Positions 31,928 through 41,115 of a stretch of DNA of 64,000 bases are shown in pieces. Both the position numbers and the translations under genes were made by a program. The notes under the pieces were generated by a model. It had not been told where the DNA came from, made no database searches, and worked only from the letters and a program-made list of their open reading frames with translations. The stretch's first letter is position 1; every line of letters starts with the position of its first letter. The stretch comes from Clostridiales bacterium (GTDB lineage: Bacteria; Bacillota; Clostridia; Oscillospirales; Acutalibacteraceae): positions 1 through 64,000 of the forward strand of contig DUNU01000013.1 in assembly GCA_012839185.1 (NCBI GenBank). Direction: 5' to 3'.

Positions 31928-33301
31928 TTACAGCTTCAAAATAGTTGTTGCAAATGCGAAATATACCATTAGTGATATGGCATCCACTATTGTTGTAATA
32001 AACGGAGATGCCATAACCGCCGGGTCAAACCCCATTTTCTTTGCCAAAAGAGGTAAAGAACACCCGATGAGCTTGGCAACCAAAACAGTTACAAACAAAG
32101 TCAAGCTGACAACTGCAGAAATCATCAATGAAATATCACTATTTCCAAGAAGCAGTTTATCGACAAGAAGAATCTTCACAAAAGTCGCAAGACCTAAACA
32201 TAAGGCACAAAGGCTTGCAACACGAACTTCTTTCCACAATACCTTAAAAATATCCCTAAATTCAAGTTCTCCTAAAGACAAACCACGAATAATCGTTACA
32301 CTTGATTGACTTCCGGAATTTCCTCCGGAGTCCATCAGCATAGGAATAAATGCAGTCAATACAACTTGTGCGGCAAGTGCATGCTCAAATTTAGAAATTA
32401 TCATTCCGGTGAATGTTGCCGACACCATCAAAATCATAAGCCAAGGTATACGAGATTTGAAAATTGTAAATACGTTGGTTTTAAGATAGGTTGTGTCAAC
32501 AGGGGTAACCGCCGACATCTTGGCAAGGTCTTCGTCAGTTTCTTCATGAATAACATCGATGACGTCGTCAACAGTAATAATACCAACCAAACGACCTTCG
32601 GAATCTACAACGGGCATTGCAAGATAGTCATAACGTCCCATCAGCAATGCAACTTCTTCCTGGTCTTCGGTAGTTGTAACCGAAACTACATTTTCATCCA
32701 TGATATCCCCGACAACAGCGTCAAGAGGAGATGTGAGTAGTTTTTTTGCAGTTACATAACCTAAAAGATGACGATCTTTTGCAATAACATAGCAAGTATA
32801 TATCGTTTCTTTATCAATAGCAACTCTTCTTATATGATTAAGTGCATCCAAAACAGTAATATCTTTCTTAAGTCCCACAAACTCGGTTGTCATTATGGAA
32901 CCGGCACTGTCTTCAGGATACTGTAAAAGTTCGTTTACAGTTTTTCGCATATCGGGAGATACCGTATTGAGAATTCGTCTTACAATACTTGCCGGCATTT
33001 CTTCGACAATATCCGCAATATCGTCAAAGAACATCTCTGAGAAAACTGCTGAAAGTTCTCTGTCGGAAAACTTTTTGATTAAATCAATCTGCTCCTCGCT
33101 GTCCATTTCAACGAAAGCCTCTGCAGCAGTCTCTTTGGGGAGAAGTCGAAACAGGATAACTGCCTGTTCCGGCTCCAATTCTTCAAAAATTTCCGCTATA
33201 TCAGCGGGTTCTTTTTCGGAAACATATTCTTTCAATGCCGAAAAACGACGCTGAGAAATAAGTTCCAATGCTTTTTCTACAAAAATTAAAGTGTCTTCCA
33301 T
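31928..33301 (-). CDS. mgtE: Magnesium transporter MgtE
   Basis: 457 residues with the full layout: an N-terminal helical Mg-sensing domain (EPADIAEIFEELEPEQAV), paired CBS domains (DAVVGDIMDENVVSV; DVIDVIHEETDEDLAKM), the plug helix, and a five-helix pore domain (RIPWLMILMVSATFTGMII, LMDSGGNSGSQSS, FDPAVMASPFITTIVDAISL). Mg gating residues in DPAVMASP are conserved. Preceded by a structured leader; GGAGG precedes the ATG. Confidence 0.96.
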   Translation of the reverse strand: MEDTLIFVEKALELISQRRFSALKEYVSEKEPADIAEIFEELEPEQAVILFRLLPKETAAEAFVEMDSEEQIDLIKKFSDRELSAVFSEMFFDDIADIVEEMPASIVRRILNTVSPDMRKTVNELLQYPEDSAGSIMTTEFVGLKKDITVLDALNHIRRVAIDKETIYTCYVIAKDRHLLGYVTAKKLLTSPLDAVVGDIMDENVVSVTTTEDQEEVALLMGRYDYLAMPVVDSEGRLVGIITVDDVIDVIHEETDEDLAKMSAVTPVDTTYLKTNVFTIFKSRIPWLMILMVSATFTGMIISKFEHALAAQVVLTAFIPMLMDSGGNSGSQSSVTIIRGLSLGELEFRDIFKVLWKEVRVASLCALCLGLATFVKILLVDKLLLGNSDISLMISAVVSLTLFVTVLVAKLIGCSLPLLAKKMGFDPAVMASPFITTIVDAISLMVYFAFATTILKL

Positions 33302-33510
33302 TGCTGAAATCCTCCTATATTTTTAATGATATAGGTGGCATAAGCACTTTGGGAGAATCACCGATTAAAATAACGGTGATTTGATGGATTGTACGATACT
33401 GAATATAAACATAAGTAATAATCATCGTCACGCAATCGATCTCCCGATTGTGTGCCGCTACCGCCTGCGTCCATTAAAACTCACCGTCCTTTATTATTGA
33501 ATTAAGAAAT
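33302..33510 (-). promoter_or_regulatory. Structured leader of mgtE, unassigned riboswitch candidate
   Basis: About 200 nt between ackA and mgtE. Minus strand hairpins: CAATCG-GGAGAT-CGATTG (about 33438-33455) and AATCACCG/CGGTGATT (33357-33382), with GGTGAGTTTTAATGG at the 5' end and CTTATGCCACCTATATC near the 3' end before the ribosome site. A few strings recall the Mg-sensing M-box, which often precedes mgtE, but the overall order does not match the consensus I know. Identity is left open. Confidence 0.5.
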
Positions 33511-33519
33511 CCCGAAAAA

Positions 33520-34716
33520 CTATCCACAAAGCTCTTTTGTGTCACGAGCAATCATAAGCTCCTCGTTTGTAGGAATAACGAATACACGAACCTTTGAGCC
33601 GGGAACGGAGATTTCAACCTCTTCACCACGGAGCTTGTTCTTTTCTTCGTCAATCTTTGTGCCTAAAAATTCGAGTTTTTCAACTACTTTTGTACGATAA
33701 TGGGGATTGTTTTCACCGATACCGCCTGTAAAAACAACTGCATCCAGACCGCCCATGGCAGCCGCATATCCGCCAATATATTTTGTCAGCTGATGGCAAA
33801 GCATATTTTCAACAAGCTTTGCTCTTTCATCACCTTTTTTGGCTCTCTTTTCAATTGTTCTGTTATCAGATGTACCGGTTAAACCAAGCATACCCGATTT
33901 CTTGTTCATGACAGCAGCAACTTCATCAGGCGATAGGCTTTCATTCTTCATAATTATCGGAATGATTGCGGGATCAATTGAACCGCAACGAGTGCCCATC
34001 ATAATACCTTCAAGAGGAGTTACGCCCATTGTTGTATCAAAACACTTGCCGCCGACAACGGCAGAAATTGATGAACCGTTGCCTAAATGGCAAGTAACAA
34101 TTTTAGAGTTTTCCTTGTTAAGAATCTGGTTTGCACGCATGGAAATAAAACGATGAGATGTTCCGTGGAAACCGTAACGACGAATACCATAATTTTCATA
34201 ATATTCATAAGGCAGAGCATACATATAAACATAATCGGGCATGGTTGCGTGAAAACCTGTATCAAATACAGCAACCTGAGGGACATCCTTCATAATAGCT
34301 TCGCACGCCTCGATACCCATCAAGTTTGCAGGGTTATGAAGAGGACCTAAAACAAAGCATTCCTTGATTGCTTCTTTAACTGCTTCGGTAACAACAACTG
34401 AGCCGCTGAATTTTTCCGCACCGTGAAGAACTCTGTGTCCAACGGCATCAATTTCGTTCATTGACTTAATAACACCGTGTTTTTCATCTGTCAAGATCTT
34501 GATTACAAGCTGAACGGCATCTTCATGTGAATGCATCTCATAAGGGAGAGCTTTAATGTTCTTTGATTCATCAGCATAAACTCTGTGGGTAAATGTAGCA
34601 GTATCCTTTGTAGCAATTTGCTCACAAATACCTTTTGCGAGAAGAACTTCTCCATTCATGTCGATAAGCTGATACTTAAGAGAAGATGAGCCGCAGTTGA
34701 TAACAAGAATTTTCAT
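33520..34716 (-). CDS. ackA: Acetate kinase
   Basis: 398 residues. LVINCGSSSLKYQL, the VVHGGEKF-type loop (GHRVLHGAEKFSG), VFDTGFHATMP, YGFHGTSHRFIS, THLGNG-type (VTCHLGNGSSISAV) and FTGGIGENNPHYR are the acetate kinase signatures. It makes ATP from acetyl phosphate in acetogenic fermentation. No pta is adjacent. Own promoter, transcribed divergently from tmcAL. Confidence 0.97.
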   Translation of the reverse strand: MKILVINCGSSSLKYQLIDMNGEVLLAKGICEQIATKDTATFTHRVYADESKNIKALPYEMHSHEDAVQLVIKILTDEKHGVIKSMNEIDAVGHRVLHGAEKFSGSVVVTEAVKEAIKECFVLGPLHNPANLMGIEACEAIMKDVPQVAVFDTGFHATMPDYVYMYALPYEYYENYGIRRYGFHGTSHRFISMRANQILNKENSKIVTCHLGNGSSISAVVGGKCFDTTMGVTPLEGIMMGTRCGSIDPAIIPIIMKNESLSPDEVAAVMNKKSGMLGLTGTSDNRTIEKRAKKGDERAKLVENMLCHQLTKYIGGYAAAMGGLDAVVFTGGIGENNPHYRTKVVEKLEFLGTKIDEEKNKLRGEEVEISVPGSKVRVFVIPTNEELMIARDTKELCG

Positions 34717-34755
34717 TTTTCAAATTACCTCTTGATTTTTTTTAATTCTCATACT

Positions 34756-34784
34756 ATTATATACCTATAAGAGAATTTTTGCAA
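34756..34784 (-). promoter_or_regulatory. Promoter of ackA
   Basis: TTGCAA (34779-34784), 17-bp spacer, TATAAT (34756-34761) on the minus strand. Confidence 0.8.
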
Positions 34785-34821
34785 GCATTTTTTAACAAAT
34801 TTTGAATAAAAGCGAGAAAAT

Positions 34822-36003
34822 ATGAAGATTGCCGGTATAATAGCGGAATACAACCCGTTCCATAATGGACATAAATATCAGATTGATATGCTTAAAGATA
34901 TGGGTTTCACTCATATCGTTGTATGTATGAGCGGAAACTTCGTTCAACGAGGTGAGCCTGCCATTTTTCCTAAACTAAAAAGAGCCAAAATGGCTCTTTC
35001 TTGCGGTGTAGATTTGGTTGTCGAACTTCCTACCATCTGGAGTATGGCAAGTGCAGATAAATTTGCTTTCGGCGGAGTTTCAATATTAAACGAAATAGGA
35101 ATCGATGCACTATGCTTCGGAACAGAATGTGCCGATATTCAAAAATTAAAAAAGACAGCCGATGTCCTTGATTCTCAGAGCTTTGAAAATGAATTAAAGA
35201 ATCAACTAAACACAGGTGTAACCTATGCAAGAGCAAGAACTCTTGCTTTGGAACTTGTTGCTCCGGAATTAAGCAAAACAATTGAAACTCCGAACAATAT
35301 CTTGGCAGTTGAATATATCAGACAATGTAAAGCTATCAACTTTACAGGTGAATATATTGCAATATCACGGATTGCCGTCATCCACGATGACAAGAAAACA
35401 AACGAACACTATGCAAGTGCTTCACTTATTCGCCAACATATAAATGATGAGAAATTTATCAAAAATTTTCTTCCTGAAGAGTCTTTCAAAATCGCACAAA
35501 AATGCGTCAATACCAACAATTATGTAAACAATATTTCAAATTATGAAAGACAAATTATTTCATATCTGCGAAGACTTAATAGAGGAGATTTTGCAAAATA
35601 TTCCGAATCAAATGAGCTTGAGAACAGACTATACAAAGCAGTTAATGAAAGCACTTCACTATGCGAAATATACATAAAAACAAAAGCAAAAAACTTTACA
35701 CATTCAAGCATTCGCAGAAGTATAATGAAAGCATGGTTAAACATTCCGAATGGTCTTGACTTAATACCCCCTCCATATATTAAGATTCTCGGCTCGTCAA
35801 AAAAAGGCTTGGAAATACTATCAAAAATTTCATCAGACAAGCCTATATTTTCTAATTTTTCAGAATCAAAAAATCTTGACGAAAATGCCAAAAAAGTTTA
35901 CAATATGGAATTGATGTGTTCAAATTTGTATGCGACTTGCCTTAAAGATATAGCTATTCCAAATTTTGAATTAAGCACGAAGTTTTTGAAAGTTGGTAAC
36001 TGA
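34822..36003 (+). CDS. tmcAL: tRNA(Met) cytidine acetate ligase TmcAL
   Basis: 393 residues. N-terminal nucleotidyltransferase-like fold with GIIAEYNPFHNGHKYQI, VVCMSGNFVQRGEPAIF and RAKMALSCGVDLVVELP, as in B. subtilis YlbM/TmcAL. It activates acetate with ATP and acetylates C34 of elongator tRNA(Met). The C-terminal helical domain is complete. The ribosome site is weak (GCGAG). Divergent from ackA, an enzyme of the acetate pool it draws on. Confidence 0.93.
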   Translation: MKIAGIIAEYNPFHNGHKYQIDMLKDMGFTHIVVCMSGNFVQRGEPAIFPKLKRAKMALSCGVDLVVELPTIWSMASADKFAFGGVSILNEIGIDALCFGTECADIQKLKKTADVLDSQSFENELKNQLNTGVTYARARTLALELVAPELSKTIETPNNILAVEYIRQCKAINFTGEYIAISRIAVIHDDKKTNEHYASASLIRQHINDEKFIKNFLPEESFKIAQKCVNTNNYVNNISNYERQIISYLRRLNRGDFAKYSESNELENRLYKAVNESTSLCEIYIKTKAKNFTHSSIRRSIMKAWLNIPNGLDLIPPPYIKILGSSKKGLEILSKISSDKPIFSNFSESKNLDENAKKVYNMELMCSNLYATCLKDIAIPNFELSTKFLKVGN

Positions 36004-37744
36004 ATTGTTAAAAAAACTTTTTAAGAGTGTGCGTGAATATAAACTGCCAAGCATATTAACTTTTGTATTCATTGTACTTGAAGCTGTTATTGAATGTTTT
36101 ATTCCGTTCATCACGGCAAATATGATCAACTCTTTTTCCAAAGGTGTTGATATCAAAGAAATACTCAAAAGCGGCGGTTTATTGATCGTTCTTGCTTTTC
36201 TTTCTCTTGCTTGCGGAGGAATTGCCGGCTTTACAAGCTCTAAAGCATCATCGGGTTTTGCAAAAAATCTTCGACACGATATGTTTGCAAAAATTCAAAG
36301 CTACTCTTTCTCTAATGTTGATAAATTCTCAAGTGCTTCACTTGTAACAAGAATTACTACTGATGTTACTTACTGCTCACAAGCCTATCAAGTGCTTATT
36401 CGTATTGCCGTCAGAGCTCCCTTATTGCTTATTTTCAGTATAATTATGGCATTTATAATGGGAGGAAAACTTGCTTTCAGTTTTATAGTAATCATTCCTT
36501 TCTTAGGTGGAGGTCTTTTTTGGGTGGCACAAAAGGCAATGCCCTCGTTCAGACGCGTATTCAAAAAATATGATAAACTCAATGAATCTATTGAAGAAAA
36601 TGTCCGAGCACAAAGAGTTGTCAAAGGATTTTCACGAGAAGAATACGAAAAAGAGAAATTTACCACAGCATCCGAAAATCTTTGCAAAGACTTCACTCGT
36701 GCAGAGAGAATAGTTGCATTAAACGCTCCATTTATGCAAGCGTGCATATATTTTAATATGATTTTTGTAATGCTTGTCGGCTCAATGTTGGTCATTAAAT
36801 CCGGTGGAACAATGATAAATGTCGGTGAAATGTCGGCAATGCTTACATACGGATTTCAAGTCTTGATGCAACTTATGATGATCAATATGATTTATGTTAT
36901 GCTTACCATGTCAGCGGAATCAATGCGTCGGATTGTTGAAGTTTTAGATGAGGAACCTACTGTTGTTTCACCTGAAAATGCAGTTATAACCGTAAAGGAT
37001 GGCAGTATATCGTTCAAAAATGTTAACTTCACATATTCAGATACCGCAGAAAAGTATGCACTTTCAGATATTGATTTGGAAATTAAATCCGGTCAAACTG
37101 TCGGAATTATTGGTGGCACCGGTTCAAGCAAATCAACCTTAGTTTCGCTTATTCCCCGTCTTTATGACGTATCAAAAGGCGAGATATCCGTCGGTGGCGT
37201 TAATGTCAAAGATTATGATTTAGATACCCTTCGAGGTAATGTTGCAATGGTACTCCAAAAGAATCTTCTTTTTGCAGGAACAATCAAAGAAAATCTTCGT
37301 TGGGGTGATGAAAATGCAACAGATGAGGAGCTTGTTGCAGCCTGCAAATTAGCCTGTGCTCATGACTTTATAAGTTCATTTGAAGATGGCTATGACCATT
37401 ATATTGAACAGGGTGGCACAAATGTATCCGGAGGACAAAAACAACGCCTTTGTATTGCAAGAGCTTTACTTAAAAAACCGAAAATACTTATTCTTGACGA
37501 CAGCACAAGTGCTGTTGATATGAAAACAGATGCAAAAATTCGGCAAGGATTTAAATCGTATATCCCCGAAACTACAAAAATTATTATTGCCCAACGCATT
37601 GCTTCCGTTCAGGATGCAGACATTATTGTTGTAATGGATGGCGGTAAAATCAAGTCAATCGGCAAGCATGACGAACTGATGGAAACAAGCATCATCTATC
37701 GTGAAGTTTATGAACAACAGATGGGAGGTGCAGTCAATGAGTAA
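35993..37744 (+). CDS. ABC exporter half-transporter with degenerate ATP site
   Basis: 583 residues: six-helix exporter domain plus NBD. Walker A is GGTGSSKST (Gly to Ser), Walker B ends ILILDDSTSAVD (catalytic Glu is Asp), and the H-loop is IIAQRIASV (His is Gln). The signature NVSGGQKQR is good. That pattern is the degenerate-site partner of a heterodimeric exporter such as TM287/288; the next gene is the canonical partner. The start is TTG at 35993 or 36005, overlapping the tmcAL end; no clear ribosome site. Substrate unknown. Confidence 0.9.
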   Translation: MVTELLKKLFKSVREYKLPSILTFVFIVLEAVIECFIPFITANMINSFSKGVDIKEILKSGGLLIVLAFLSLACGGIAGFTSSKASSGFAKNLRHDMFAKIQSYSFSNVDKFSSASLVTRITTDVTYCSQAYQVLIRIAVRAPLLLIFSIIMAFIMGGKLAFSFIVIIPFLGGGLFWVAQKAMPSFRRVFKKYDKLNESIEENVRAQRVVKGFSREEYEKEKFTTASENLCKDFTRAERIVALNAPFMQACIYFNMIFVMLVGSMLVIKSGGTMINVGEMSAMLTYGFQVLMQLMMINMIYVMLTMSAESMRRIVEVLDEEPTVVSPENAVITVKDGSISFKNVNFTYSDTAEKYALSDIDLEIKSGQTVGIIGGTGSSKSTLVSLIPRLYDVSKGEISVGGVNVKDYDLDTLRGNVAMVLQKNLLFAGTIKENLRWGDENATDEELVAACKLACAHDFISSFEDGYDHYIEQGGTNVSGGQKQRLCIARALLKKPKILILDDSTSAVDMKTDAKIRQGFKSYIPETTKIIIAQRIASVQDADIIVVMDGGKIKSIGKHDELMETSIIYREVYEQQMGGAVNE

Positions 37745-39662
37745 GCAAAATCAGAAGCCACAGGTGAAGCCGAAACTTGACCCAAAAACTCTTGGCAGAA
37801 TAATCAAACTCCTTTTCAAGTTCTATCCCGTATTAATGCCTGGAATCTGCATCTGTATTGTCCTATCCTCCTTTATTTCATCTCTTCCTTCCGTATTCAC
37901 ACAGAAAATTCTTGCTATCGTAACAACTAACCTTCAAAAAGGTGAAACTAATTGGACAGTTGTGAAACAAGAAATTTTGCCGCTTATTGCTATTCTTATC
38001 GCTTTATATATCATCTCGCTGATTCTTCTTACAATATTCAGACAACTCATTGCCATAACAACTCAAGGTTTCATTAAAAAGATGCGTATTGAGATGTATA
38101 ACAAAATGCAGCATCTTCCGATTAAATTTTTTGATACACACAAACACGGCGACATTATGAGCCATTATACAAATGATGTTGACACGCTCAATGAGCTTGT
38201 GTCGCGCTCTTTGCCTGCTCTGTTACAGTCAGCCGTAATTGTGTTAACGGTATTATTTATAATGTTGTGGTACAGTATTTGGATGACACTTATCATTTTG
38301 ACGGGTGTCGTTGCAATGGTGTTTGTATCCGGCAAAATCGGCGGCGGTTCAGCAAAATACTTTGTCAGACAGCAGGTTTCTATTGCAAAAACTGAAGGTT
38401 TCGTTCAGGAAATGATGAACGGACAAAAAGTAATAAAAGTTTTTTCACACGAAAAACAATCCTGCAATGATTTCGATAAAATAAACGAGGAGTTATATAA
38501 CGATTCATACAAGGCACATGCTTATTCAAACACCTTAGGTCCGATTATTATGAATATCGGCAATATTCTTTATGTCGTCTGTGCGACAATTGGTGGATTG
38601 TTCTTATTGCTCGGTGTCTCTAATTTTAGTATTTCCGGACTTCCCTTCACTGTTGATATTGTTGTTCCGTTTCTAAATATGACGAAACAATTTACAGGAA
38701 ACGTAAACCAAGTATCCCAACAATTGAATATGATTATTATGGGTATGGCAGGTGCAAAAAGAATATTTGCACTTATGGACGAAGAAGCGGAAGTAGATAA
38801 TGGATATGTTACTTTAGTAAATGCAAAAATAGTTGACGGAGAAATAACTGAATGTAAGGAACATACCGGTCTTTGGGCTTGGAAGCATCCACACGGCGAC
38901 GGAACTATTACATATCAAAAACTTGAAGGAGATGTTCGTCTTTTCAACGTTGACTTTGGTTATATTGAAGGAAAAGACGTCCTACACGATGTTTCTGTTT
39001 ATGCAAAACCCGGTCAAAAAGTTGCTTTTGTCGGAGCTACCGGAGCTGGTAAAACGACTATAACCAACTTAATTAACCGTTTTTATGACATAGCTGACGG
39101 CAAAATACGTTATGATGGAATCAATATCAATAAGATTAAAAAATCTGATTTAAGACGCTCTCTGGGGCTTGTTTTGCAGGAAACAAACCTGTTTACCGGA
39201 AGTGTTATGGATAATATTCGTTATGGCAATTTAAATGCAACGGATGAGGATTGTATCGCTGCCGCTAAACTTTCAGGTGCGGATGATTTTATCACTCGTC
39301 TTCCCGAAGGATATAACACTGAACTTCTTAATAACGGAGCAAATTTATCTCAAGGGCAGCGACAACTTATTGCTATAGCCCGTGCCGCTGTTGCAGACCC
39401 TCCTGTTATGATTCTTGATGAAGCAACAAGCTCAATTGATACACATACCGAAGCAATAGTATCAAGGGGCATGGATAAACTAATGGAAGGCAGAACGGTA
39501 TTTGTTATTGCTCATCGTCTTTCTACTGTCAAAAACGCCGATGTTATTATGGTTCTTGAGCATGGTGTAATTATTGAAAGAGGTTCTCACGATGACTTAA
39601 TTGCACAAAAAGGTGCATACTACCAACTTTATACCTCTGCAGGTGATTTTGATTTGGAATAA
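37737..39662 (+). CDS. ABC exporter half-transporter, canonical partner
   Basis: 641 residues from 37737, where GGGAGGTG is about 8 nt upstream. N-terminal cytoplasmic segment, six helices, an NBD preceded by an inserted strand region (about 365-410), Walker A GATGAGKTT, signature LSQGQRQL, Walker B MILDEATSSID, H-loop VIAHRLSTV, all intact. It overlaps the partner gene by 8 nt, so a heterodimer with one consensus and one degenerate ATP site is expected. Likely multidrug or lipid export. Confidence 0.92.
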   Translation: MSKQNQKPQVKPKLDPKTLGRIIKLLFKFYPVLMPGICICIVLSSFISSLPSVFTQKILAIVTTNLQKGETNWTVVKQEILPLIAILIALYIISLILLTIFRQLIAITTQGFIKKMRIEMYNKMQHLPIKFFDTHKHGDIMSHYTNDVDTLNELVSRSLPALLQSAVIVLTVLFIMLWYSIWMTLIILTGVVAMVFVSGKIGGGSAKYFVRQQVSIAKTEGFVQEMMNGQKVIKVFSHEKQSCNDFDKINEELYNDSYKAHAYSNTLGPIIMNIGNILYVVCATIGGLFLLLGVSNFSISGLPFTVDIVVPFLNMTKQFTGNVNQVSQQLNMIIMGMAGAKRIFALMDEEAEVDNGYVTLVNAKIVDGEITECKEHTGLWAWKHPHGDGTITYQKLEGDVRLFNVDFGYIEGKDVLHDVSVYAKPGQKVAFVGATGAGKTTITNLINRFYDIADGKIRYDGININKIKKSDLRRSLGLVLQETNLFTGSVMDNIRYGNLNATDEDCIAAAKLSGADDFITRLPEGYNTELLNNGANLSQGQRQLIAIARAAVADPPVMILDEATSSIDTHTEAIVSRGMDKLMEGRTVFVIAHRLSTVKNADVIMVLEHGVIIERGSHDDLIAQKGAYYQLYTSAGDFDLE

Positions 39663-39746
39663 ACTTAAAGCAATGTTGCTTTAAGTTTCATATAACCAAA
39701 CATTAGCAGACAGTAATAGTAAAAAATACAATCGTTATAAATAAAA

Positions 39747-39780
39747 GAGTATGAGTATTGCGAAAGCGATACTCATACTC
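39747..39780 (-). terminator. Terminator of rtcB
   Basis: A 15-bp stem (GAGTATGAGTAT plus three more pairs) is closed by a 4-base loop, GAAA on the plus strand; the minus strand continues TTTTATTTATAA. A separate 13-bp perfect hairpin at 39661-39688 lies over the end of the convergent ABC gene but has no T run. Confidence 0.8.
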
Positions 39781-39798
39781 AAATTCTACAATATGATA

Positions 39799-40962
39799 CT
39801 AATTAGCTTTGAAATTATATACCGGTTTTATTATTTCAAGTACTTGTACAGTATCTTTAATGTAACTGACAATTTCTGAAGTAGGCTTGTAAGCTTGAGG
39901 TGCCTCATCTAAGGTTTTAGAGCTAATAGATGTAGTAAAAATATCAGACATTGTTTCTTTATATTCCGACAAGGAGAGTTCAGCTTTTGCCTTTGTCCTA
40001 CTCATAAGACGACCTGCTCCATGGGGTGCGGAATAGTTCCAATCAGCATTACCTAAACCAAGACCCAAAATACAACCATCACGCATATTCAGCGGAATTA
40101 AAACTTTTTCTCCGGCATATGCTGAAATAGCACCCTTTCGTACCATGCCTTCATCGTCAATATAGTTATGTATAGTATGAAATTGACTTCCCCTATCCCA
40201 TTCCATTTTTTCACAAAGCACATCAGCGATCTTTTCTCTATTAATATGAGCAAAATTTTGACAGATTTTCATATCAAAGAGATAGTTTGTCATGTCAATT
40301 CCCTCAACATAACATAAATCACGCGGCAATTTAGGTCTGTTCTTTTTCAATCTCTTAAGGGTTTTGGGTATTTCATGCTCACGTCCTTCATCCTTAAGCT
40401 GAGTTATTAAGGCTAATGCTTCATCTTTTTGCTCAGATAGAGTAAAAATTGCTATATTCTGATATATATCAGCAACCTGTTTTCCTAAATTACGACTTCC
40501 GGTATGAATGATGAGGTATTTTGTCCCTTTGACATCTTCATCTATTTCAATGAAATGATTTCCACCACCAAGTGTCCCGAGAGACGCATGCAAACGATCC
40601 ACATTTTTTAATTTTTTGTAACATACCAATGTCTCTATCATCGGACATAAGTCATATTTATTATGGACATCAAAACCTGAGGGAACATATTTACGAATAA
40701 TTCTATCAAGTTTTTCATAATCAATCTCAATATTCCCAAGATTTACGGTAAGCATACCGCAGCCTATATCAACACCAACTACATTTGGAATTACCTTATC
40801 ACCGAGATTAGCTGTAAATCCTATTACACATCCGGCACCTGCGTGAACGTCCGGCATAATCCTAACCTTACAACCTTTGAAAGGCTCTTGTGCGAGTAAA
40901 GTTTCTATCTGCTCTAATGCTTCCGTTTCAATAGTTTTTGCAAATATCTTTAAATCTTTCAT
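39799..40962 (-). CDS. rtcB: RtcB family RNA ligase
   Basis: 387 residues, a compact RtcB. Metal and active-site motifs: MPDVHAGAGCVIGFT, VVGVDIGCGM, LGGGNHFIEID, HTGSRNLGK, and the GMP-accepting His in YSAPHGAGRLMSR. RtcB joins 2',3'-cyclic phosphate or 3'-phosphate RNA ends to 5'-OH ends using GTP, in tRNA or rRNA repair. No archease or RtcA gene is adjacent; monocistronic. Confidence 0.94.
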   Translation of the reverse strand: MKDLKIFAKTIETEALEQIETLLAQEPFKGCKVRIMPDVHAGAGCVIGFTANLGDKVIPNVVGVDIGCGMLTVNLGNIEIDYEKLDRIIRKYVPSGFDVHNKYDLCPMIETLVCYKKLKNVDRLHASLGTLGGGNHFIEIDEDVKGTKYLIIHTGSRNLGKQVADIYQNIAIFTLSEQKDEALALITQLKDEGREHEIPKTLKRLKKNRPKLPRDLCYVEGIDMTNYLFDMKICQNFAHINREKIADVLCEKMEWDRGSQFHTIHNYIDDEGMVRKGAISAYAGEKVLIPLNMRDGCILGLGLGNADWNYSAPHGAGRLMSRTKAKAELSLSEYKETMSDIFTTSISSKTLDEAPQAYKPTSEIVSYIKDTVQVLEIIKPVYNFKAN

Positions 40963-41090
40963 TCTTCATCGCCTTTCAATTAATTTTAAAATTATTTTTT
41001 GATTTAATTCCAATTTAACCTATGTCAATATTATAACCAAATGCAAAGTTATTGTCTACTGCTTTTGCTCTTCACAACATTTTAAATAGA

Positions 41091-41108
41091 GCTGTCATTT
41101 CTGACAGC
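41091..41108 (-). terminator. Hairpin downstream of the mcsB-like gene
   Basis: GCTGTCA-GAAA-TGACAGC on the minus strand followed by TCTATTTAAAA; the T tract is imperfect. Confidence 0.55.
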
Positions 41109-41115
41109 CTTTTAT

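Noticed and set aside
33302-33510. Definite M-box riboswitch
   Set aside because: Only scattered strings agree with the M-box; the conserved order and core helices could not be found by eye.
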